A DNA stretch of 64,000 nucleotides from Pomphorhynchus laevis (lineage: Eukaryota; Acanthocephala; Palaeacanthocephala; Echinorhynchida; Pomphorhynchidae): contig WNNJ02000831.1 of assembly GCA_012934845.2 (NCBI GenBank), positions 62,001-126,000 on the forward strand, read 5' to 3'. Positions 57,205 to 64,000 of the stretch are shown in pieces. The position numbers and the translations under genes were made by a program. Numbering within the stretch: the first letter of the stretch is position 1; the number at the start of each line of letters is the position of its first letter. The notes beneath the pieces were generated by a model that was given only the letters and a program-made list of their open reading frames with translations, was not told where the DNA came from and did no database searches.

Positions 57205-60200
57205 TATGAATGAAAAAGTGCATTGACGGACGATCAAAGAATTTTGAAAAAAGCATTGCACAGAAAACGATGGAAATTCCTGCTGGAATCAAGGAAATTA
57301 TGGCTAAAGAAGACTTTGGAACGACGCAATTGCAGGTTAGTGAGTTTACTGTTGGAGGAGATGGTGAATTACTTCCCCCAATCCCCAAAACAAAAAACCT
57401 GGGCATTATTACACTTTTGCAACCAATAGAAAGACACTACTTGGATAACAGATTATTACGTGATTTTTCAACTAAATATCCCAACAGAATAGTCTTTAAT
57501 TCTGTTAAGTACTATGAGAGCTCTTTGAAAATATCATTCGCGTCAGAAGATACTCTTGAACACTATTAGAATAACTTTGATCAAAACTACAGCAGTTTTG
57601 CGACGTTTGCAAAGAAACATACTTGCAACGTTAAAAATTAATAACTTGCCTTCCTCTATGGTAGAAAATGATTTGGCTACATTATCAAGAACCTACAAAA
57701 TCCACAATATACGTACACTTACCGGCCGTAATGGCCTTCCTATCAATGTGGGATTCTGTTCTGCCCCCTTGCGCAGGCAGAGGTTCTCGAGAGATCACAA
57801 TGCAACCCCTTCATGGGGTTCAATCTCAAATTCAAACTAATATCGGCAGAAGAGTTTAAGTACCCGCATTGCAGCCGGTGACATAAATGAGGCACTGGGC
57901 CTCCAGCTGCAGTGAGGTGGCAAGCTGCGGGAAATGCGGGAAAATAGACTGCCCCGCGATTGACTCAGCTCTTCCCTGTTCTAATGGGATCAAGTGTTGT
58001 AATTGTGGCGGGGCTCACCCTGCGTGGGGAAGGAAGTGCCCCCACTTCAAGGAATATTTTGCAAAGTTCCGTGCGCCAAAATCTGCACCTGAATCATTCG
58101 CCAAGTCGGCATATAAATCCTCTGACTGCGAGTCTATGTTAATTATGGACCTCAAGTTCGAAACTTTCAGAAAGGAAATACAAGAGCTTGTGGCGAAAAC
58201 AATTGCCAATCTGTTCGTCAATCCGGTTATAACAATTCCAACCGATGGGGATACAGATAAAAGAGGGGCGTCGGCTCGAAAATCCAAGAAACGAGGAGCT
58301 TCGGCCTAAGCCGTTCTCCCCTTAAAGATCGGCAAAATGCTTATGGGCATAAATAGAAGCGCCTCAAAGGGAAATGATGATAATGCCCGGGGGCAAGTAC
58401 CCACTCTGGGCGGCGCTAGTGGTGGAGGGGGCAATCCTTCCACCCCTAGCTCTGTCTAGGATGTGGCAATCCCCTTCCAGCTAAACTAACACAATGCAAA
58501 GTAATCAAGAGCCTTTTTCACTGAATATCCTTCAGTGGAATTCGGGAGATGCTTCTGCCCTTAGACTTTTATCTAGTAGAGATTCAGATGTTATAATCCT
58601 TCAGGAGACGCGGTCTATCCGTATCCCTCAGGACATTACTCGATTTATCCCTCAGCATATCATCCACTTCACTCCGTATATAACCCCTCCTCACTCCTCT
58701 TCATCTCAAGGTCTTTTAACCTTAGATATATCCTGCTTAAGATCTCCCCTCCTTCTTAACTATTCTTGTCCAGCCCTATCTTGTTTGGCTATATCACTTC
58801 GTATAAACGGTAAATGCATCAGTATAGCCAATATTTATATACGGTCAGGAGAAATTCACAAGAACCGTGACCTTCTGGATGGTATATTAGGTAGTGGCTA
58901 TGACATGTTACTTGGTGACTTCAACGACAGAACTGGTAGTTGGATTAATGCTGCAAACCGCAGAGCCAGTATTAGGTTCCAGCTGAGTAGGGATAAGGCA
59001 AGCATTTCTCGCATTAGCCCTTTCTCAGTCTTCCTTCTGGAAGATATTCAAAAAGGAGAAGTTTGTCTGTTGGAAGGATAGAGCTTTAGGTTGGATTGGT
59101 AGAATAGGCCTTGATAAAGTTTTGGATAAGTCACTATCCCTACACAATTATGGAGCCACTCAATCACCCCAACCAATCCCGCCTTGGTTTGACTTCAGGA
59201 GTACGGACTTATCTGTTACAGATATCCTTAACTCCTGGGGGCCACTCCCGGGCACCTCCAGAACCCACGCGCCACTCTCCACTCGTGTCTGTCAGCTTTT
59301 GACAGATAGTCAGAGAAAGGAAGTCGCCATAACAATGATATTAGCCTCCCCGTCTGACATTGCCAACATTAATATTAGCCGTCGAGTATTTTTACCTAAA
59401 AAGAAGTCGATTACATGTCCCAAAGATCTGCGGCCTATTTCAATTCCAAACTCCCTAATCTCCATTTACGAAAAAGCGCTTGTGCGTAAAATCTGCGACC
59501 ATCAAATTAGGCGAAATTTAATCCCACCAGGTTTTCATGGGTATGTAAAATATCGCTCGGTCCATTCAGCAATAGGTGAAGTGCAACAGTTTTGTCAAGA
59601 TAACAGTCATCAGCTTGCTGTGGCTGTCTTTATTGACTTTTCGGCTGCATTTGACCGCATTTCCATCCCTTTTGTTATCACTTCTCTTAGGTCCCTCGGG
59701 TTGCCTGCGAGAGTTGTTAATAGGGTGGAAATATTGCTGTACACAAAGCGATTCTTCTATGAAGACGATCCAGATGCACGTCAGTTTTACCCTATTACAG
59801 GTGTGCCTAAGGCTCCTGACTTTCTCCAATCTTGTATCTTTCTGCCTCAATTGACCTCTACAAAAAATTCAAACGCGATCAACATCTTGTGGTATACGCT
59901 GATGATACCACAGCCCTGTTCTCTGGACGCAGGTGCAAAGATGTAGTCTCTAACATCAGCCGTTTCTTTACTAGATTAAATGATCAGCTGCCCTTGTCCA
60001 ACCTTGTTTTAAACTCCTCCAAATCGCAGGTGGTTGTCTTTCATGGAGCTCTTGCGACAAGGAAAAAACTAAAGAGATTAGCACTCTCAGCTCTAACTTC
60101 CATCCTGACTAATCAACCACTCCCTACCTTCACAAGTCGAGTAAGATACCTGGGGTTCACCATTACGGTGAACTGGTCAGCAAAAGCGGACCTGGATAGA

Positions 60201-60655
60201 CTAAAACGTATCCCGAAGAAAGCTAGATGGGCCCTGACTGGCCCTACATCTGTCATTAAAAGAGAAAACCCAAGTGCGCCTCTGGGGTACTTGGGCTATC
60301 TCGGAATTGGTCTTGTTTTCAAGAGGACTTCCCCCAGAACAAAGACTAAGATTTCTTAAGCTCCTCATCTTGCGATTACCAAGCATCGTCCGCCTTGATT
60401 GGATTATTCGGGGGGGGGGTGAAAGACCCCGAGTGGTTCAGTCGAAGGGCGGCGTGTTGGATTGGCTGGGGTCACAGATCCAGCTGGACCTGAGGCCTTA
60501 AAGATTGTTAAAGACCTAAATCGCGACTCATTAGCTAAATTTTTCATTCCTGTATTTTTGATACAAGTTCCTTTTTATTTTATTTTTTAGTTGTTATATA
60601 ACACTAAGTTTTGTTATTTAAGAAAATCTTTATCTTTATCTTAAAAAAATGTACG
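57205..60655 (+). mobile_element. LINE-C (Jockey/I-like), plus copy
   Basis: ORF1 begins near 57210 (PPIPKTKNLGIITLLQPIER, then RLLRDFSTKYPNRI), changes frame near 57560, and ends with CCHC knuckles at 57887-58060: RHWASSCSEVASCGKCG and CCNCGGAHPAWGRKCP, the gag-like ORF1 of Jockey/I elements. The EN (58494-58990) has LNILQWNSGDASAL, VIILQETRSI and LLGDFNDRTGSW. The RT (59122-60359) has LRPISIPNSLISIYEKAL, DNSHQLAVAVFIDFSAAFDR (catalytic Asp) and, after a frameshift, LVVYADDTTALF (Asp-Asp). About 500 bases between EN and RT are missing compared with the minus copy (junction near 58950). The 3' end is ATCTTTATCTTTATCTTA-like. Inactive. Confidence 0.88.
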
Positions 60656-60825
60656 ATTTATTAGTCAATTCATTAAAATGACTTTTAAACAATAAAATTT
60701 TAAGAATTGCAACACTAACGAAACTGGCTTTCTTTAAAATCATAAAAATTATTTAATATATACATATTTAATTAATATAAAAATAAAATCAAACAGAAAA
60801 TATTAAAATATATAAGTCCAAAATA
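60656..60825. repeat. Dispersed AT-rich repeat
   Basis: GATTTATTAGTCAATTCATT and AAAATGACTTTTA are shared with 62215-62290 and, less well, with 17095-17140. No coding potential. Confidence 0.45.
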
Positions 60826-61580
60826 ATGTGGATCCTCCCCGTAAACCAAATATATCTCCTCCCACTGTATATTTTGCCTCATCGATCATCCCCATAGTCC
60901 ACAATCTCACTTTCTTAGGCTTCCATTTTGATGATCACCTTTCCCTTAAGCCATTCGTCCGTGACAAGGTCCGCTCATCTAACTTAATTCTCCGTGACCT
61001 CCGCTTCCTTATTGACTTCCGTTCTTGTATATCTCTTCTCTCATCGCTTCTTTTCCCTAAAATCGATTACTGCTTAGCCTTTTCGCCAATTCTCCAAAAT
61101 CCATCATCCTACACCTACAACGAATAATCAACACCGCCGTTCGAGTGCTCTTTCGTCTCCGTCGCTTCGACCACACATCCACATATTTTGCCCAACTCTC
61201 CTGGCCCACCATCCACATCCGCATCAAACTCCGCCTTCTTCTCGTTACTTTTCGTCTCATCGCTGTCGGCTCCCCATCGTTCATCAACCTTCCTTTCTTA
61301 GACGATACTCGCCCCACCTCGCTATCGCTTCGTTCCTGTCATACCCTCTTACTCCACGTTCCTAATTACTCCAACAACTACGGTCTCCGATCCTTCCTCG
61401 TTGCCGCCTCACTCGCCTGGAATCAACTCCCTCTCGACCTCTGCCGCGCCCCCTCCTTTATCACATTCAAACACCTCCTCTGTTCACACCTTCTCGACAC
61501 CTGATTCACAGTATTGTTTTGTTGTGGTCATGTTAGCGTGCGCTGGCACGCATTTGCCACGTTAAAATAAATTCTTTTTT
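60826..61580 (+). mobile_element. LINE-A 3' fragment, young
   Basis: A 5'-truncated copy starting in the RT C-terminal domain (IMWILP-like, frame shifted), with RKPNISPPTVYFASSIIPIV near 60840 and NNYGLRSFLVAASLAWNQLP near 61390. Nucleotide similarity to 40230-40990 is very high, with only small deletions, so both stem from recent activity. It ends with the hairpin at 61536-61551 and an A/T tail. Confidence 0.92.
61536..61551 (+). other. LINE-A 3' hairpin
   Basis: Stem GCGTGC/GCACGC, loop GCTG, then ATTTGCCAC, with an outer GTGG/CCAC pair. Identical to the copy at 40965. Confidence 0.68.
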
Positions 61581-61989
61581 TATATAAATTAAAACAAAAT
61601 TATTAAAAATAAATTTAAACTCTTTAACTGAAAATTGTTATGGATGAAAAATAAATGATATACTTTGTATTTGAATAAGATACAAATAAGCAAATTTCAT
61701 CAGAGGAAATACGTCATTAGCACGTGTTTTGACCCGCTGCTGTGTTGGGTCTACGAATAACGACCGAAATATGATAACGTAGCAGTTTCTTTTCCTTTCG
61801 TGTGTTCTTATTGCTGTTGTGTGTTTTAAAAATTCTTTTGTGGAATTAATACTGAAATAGTGTTTTATACCAGTATTAATTTCGATTACCCTGCAATATT
61901 TCTTGAAGTGTGTTTTAATTACTTTAAGTATTTTATTCATATAGACAGAAAGCGGTTTTAATGTACATTTAAAATCACTACATATGAAC
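61581..61989. other. AT-rich stretch with a short inverted repeat
   Basis: It contains perfect 10-base arms ATTAATACTG/CAGTATTAAT near 61848-61883. A minus-strand ORF of 100 residues (61638-61940) has no recognisable domain and I do not claim it as a gene. Confidence 0.35.
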
Positions 61990-62045
61990 CTAAAAAAATT
62001 ATTTTAACGTGGCAAATGCGTGCCAGCGCACGCTTACATGACCAC
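61990..62045 (-). mobile_element. Solo LINE-A 3' tail (about 55 bp)
   Basis: Only the terminal part of LINE-A is present on the minus strand: GTGGTCATGTAAGC, the hairpin (62018-62033, GCGTGC/GCACGC, loop GCTG), ATTTGCCAC and the A-rich tail. GAACCTA lies on both sides and may be the target-site duplication, although the surrounding DNA is itself rich in GAACCTA. Confidence 0.8.
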
Positions 62046-62465
62046 GAACCTAGGCTTATGAACCTAAGACAGAAATGAACCCAATGCAGAAATGAACAGA
62101 GGATTATGAACATAGGCTTATTAACCTCGGGCTTATGAACCTAGGTCACTACTCATGAACTTAGGGCCGAAACCATATTACATAGCAGTTCCTCCTGATG
62201 ACATCTTATCCTTATTTTTATACATTGTATGTTATTTATTAGTCAATCCATAAAAATTGACTTTTATCTTAAAATTCAATTTTAACTTGGCATAAATATA
62301 AATTATAAAATATTGTATAATTATTTATCATTTATCTTTATTTTTGATTTATATATAGTATAAAATACGTAGACACCGTTATCTGATATGATATTCAAAA
62401 TTTAGCAGAAAAATAAAAAATCAAACGATATTGAGCTGATTGGCGATGAACACCACATATAGAAA
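62046..62465. other. GAACCTA-rich and AT-rich stretch
   Basis: 62046-62165 holds several spaced TATGAACCTAGGCT-like words. 62215-62400 is similar to 17095-17290 (dispersed repeat with AAATACGTAGAC). No gene. Confidence 0.5.
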
Positions 62466-62640
62466 ACAAATAAGTTTTGAAATAGTTGATAATGATCCAT
62501 TATTGATAAATAATTATTGGAGCTGAAGTAAGGGAAGAAAGAAATGCTTTGACATTTCGCTAACTTCTGTTAGCATCTTCAGAAAATTATGATTGTAATT
62601 CAGATTTTAAAAATTACAAAAATCAGATTTTCGTTTAAAA
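62466..62640 (-). repeat. PLE-type foldback arm with stem-loop
   Basis: A single arm with the same outer sequence as the 43.8/44.0-kb foldbacks (GTTGATAATGATCCATTATT). On the minus strand it holds CTGAAGA (62576-62582), a T, the perfect stem GCTAAC/GTTAGC with loop AGAA, and GAAA (62555-62558). The inner end joins a LINE RT cut off in mid-sequence. Confidence 0.68.
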
Positions 62641-64000
62641 TCACTTTCAACAAATTATAATTTGTTCGACATTAATAATTGAAGTTCCTACACGAAAACG
62701 ACGGTCATCGCAACGCCTTCCTAATTTCATGTGGCCGCATTTGTCAACATTGATCTTCATACCAGTAGCCTCACTCCATTGGTATATTTCATTAAGGTCT
62801 TCCTTCAGGCAAATGCCAAGCGGATCAATATCATCTACAGACCATAGTTTGAGGTCGTCAGCAAAAGCAAGAAAGGGACTCTGAATCCGCAGCAAAAAAT
62901 CGTTAAGGAACACAATAAACAGCAGAGGTCCTAGTACGGTACCCTGCGGAACACCATAGTAAACGCGTCTGGGAGTGGAAAGATGGGTGCCAACTCTCAC
63001 CCTAAAGAATCGATTACGTAGGAAATCTTGAATCCACTTACACAACATTACAGGAATGCCGTAGTTAAATAGTAATGCTACCAAGCTCTCATGCGGCACC
63101 CGATCGAATGCTCTTGAAAAGTCAATGAATACCACATTGATTGATTGGCCGCGACTGACCGCCTCAACCCACATTTCGCGTGAAGTCAATAAGTTTGTTA
63201 AGCAGGAACGACCAGGGAGGAAACCGTGTTGAGAAGACGACATTATTCCGAGTTCCCTCAAGTAATGCCTGATCCGGGTGGCGATCAACTTTTCAAGCAC
63301 TTTGCATAGAGAACTAGTCAGGCTGATTGGTCTATAGTCAGTACAAGCCGTTGCAATGGTTTTCTTTGGGATCGGAACTACGATAACAGTTTTCCAGACA
63401 TCAAGATCACATTTAGTGGTCAAACTGTTCTCAAAAATAGCAAGAAGGGAAGGAGCCAAATATCTAGATAAATTCTTCAAGAGAAACGGAAAAATGTCAT
63501 CAGGGCCAGTAGAGCTAAATGGGTCAAGCTGATCAAGCTGACTTACAATCTCACTAATCTTTACTGGAAGAATATGCGAAGATTGCTCTAATGCTACACC
63601 ATGCGAAGTGATAGAAGCTATATGTGAATTATTTGTCGGTAGCGAAAAAGCCGTGGCAAGGCATTCCACAATACAACTCTGAGAAGTTATCATACATCCC
63701 TCCGCATTAAGGACATACTTGATTTCTGTGTTAAGGGTTCCGTTGCGACGAACACAAGCCCAGAATAGTTTTGGATTTCGTGCTACATTATTAGCGATAG
63801 ACGATTCGAATGAACATCGTTTTGTTGCTTTCACTCTAGTACAAAGATTTCAAACATATTTATATCTGGCAGAGAAACTAGAGTCAGCACGCTGTAGCTT
63901 CCATAAACAATTTCTTGAACTTATTAGTTGACTGACGTTGGAATCTATTCATGCAGGTGACTTAGCAGCATAAAAAGATTCGCGCATAGGGGCAAGAATA
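62641..64000 (-). mobile_element. LINE-B-like RT, intact RT core, runs off window
   Basis: The minus strand has a long open RT of nearly 400 residues (63834-62647; the first codon there is GTG and only marks the open frame). Blocks in order: NPKLFWACVRRNG, FSSTGPDDIFPFLLKNL, TDYRPISLTSSLCKVLEK, SSQHGFLPGRSCLTNLL, VVFIDFSRAFDRVPHESL (catalytic Asp), GVPQGTVLGPLLFIVFLNDF and LAFADDLKLWSVD (Asp-Asp). Upstream frames (LISSRNCLWKLQRADSSFS) continue the EN-RT linker to the window edge after one stop near 63850. The 3' end is missing: coding stops at NVEQIIIC where the foldback starts. RT core open, element broken. Confidence 0.88.

Noticed and set aside
61638-61940. A 100-residue minus-strand ORF as a gene
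   Set aside because: No domain, no context, and it overlaps an inverted repeat in AT-rich DNA.
1-64000. LTR retrotransposons, retroviral remnants or Polintons
   Set aside because: No LTR pairs, protease, integrase, capsid or protein-primed polymerase motifs were seen. The CCHC knuckles belong to ORF1 of a Jockey/I-like LINE.

Overview
The window is nuclear DNA of an animal. It is AT-rich, and non-LTR retroelements fill most of it. No prokaryotic, plasmid or viral organisation is seen. The phylum cannot be fixed from the sequence. Only two host genes are clear, both on the minus strand and both intronless: a divergent pyruvate kinase (1746-3368) and a greatly enlarged DDB1 homologue (26707-33105; about 2132 residues against about 1140 in human).

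The rest is retroelements in several families, named here for convenience. LINE-A is of CR1/L2 type. Its copies lie at 8646-10928, 21790-24490, 37019-41015 and 60826-61580 (+), and at 13484-14185, 50640-51050 and 61990-62045 (-). Copies end in a short hairpin followed by ATTTGCCAC. LINE-B is also of CR1 type, with an ORF1 that carries a PHD-like zinc finger. Its copies or relatives lie at 17960-21640 and 41095-41760 (+), and at 16154-16870, 36330-36645, 42000-43113, 51130-55680 and 62641-64000 (-). LINE-C is a Jockey/I-like element with CCHC knuckles, present twice in opposite orientation (46700-50420 -, 57205-60655 +). LINE-D is an R2-like element with a C-terminal zinc motif (7060-8645 and 10929-11890, -), split by a LINE-A insertion. 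Penelope-like elements (PLEs) lie at 1-590 and 3735-5580.

Three structured signals recur. (1) Both PLE types carry a small stem-loop downstream of their stop codon. The same architecture, a CTGAAGA box, one T, a 6-bp stem and GAAA, recurs at orphan inverted repeats near 16.0, 43.6, 44.0, 56.1 and 62.6 kb. Its stem sequence varies with compensating changes, and it resembles the core of a hammerhead ribozyme. (2) The LINE-A 3' hairpin also shows compensating changes between copies. (3) Two LINE-A copies and one LINE-B copy are preceded by 16- or 20-bp tandem repeats sharing a CAG...TYCAGAT core, placed like promoter monomers.

Layout: 0-5.6 kb PLE remnants around the kinase gene; 5.6-11.9 kb unassigned ORFs and the nested LINE-D/LINE-A; 12.4-13.2 kb a tandem repeat; 13.5-24.5 kb LINE-A/B pieces; 26.7-33.1 kb DDB1; 36.3-43.1 kb LINE-A/B; 43.5-46.7 kb foldbacks and AT-rich DNA; 46.7-60.7 kb LINE-C, LINE-B and LINE-C; 60.8-64 kb LINE-A pieces, a foldback and a LINE reverse transcriptase running off the edge. 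I saw no LTR or capsid-bearing element, CRISPR array, rRNA or tRNA gene.
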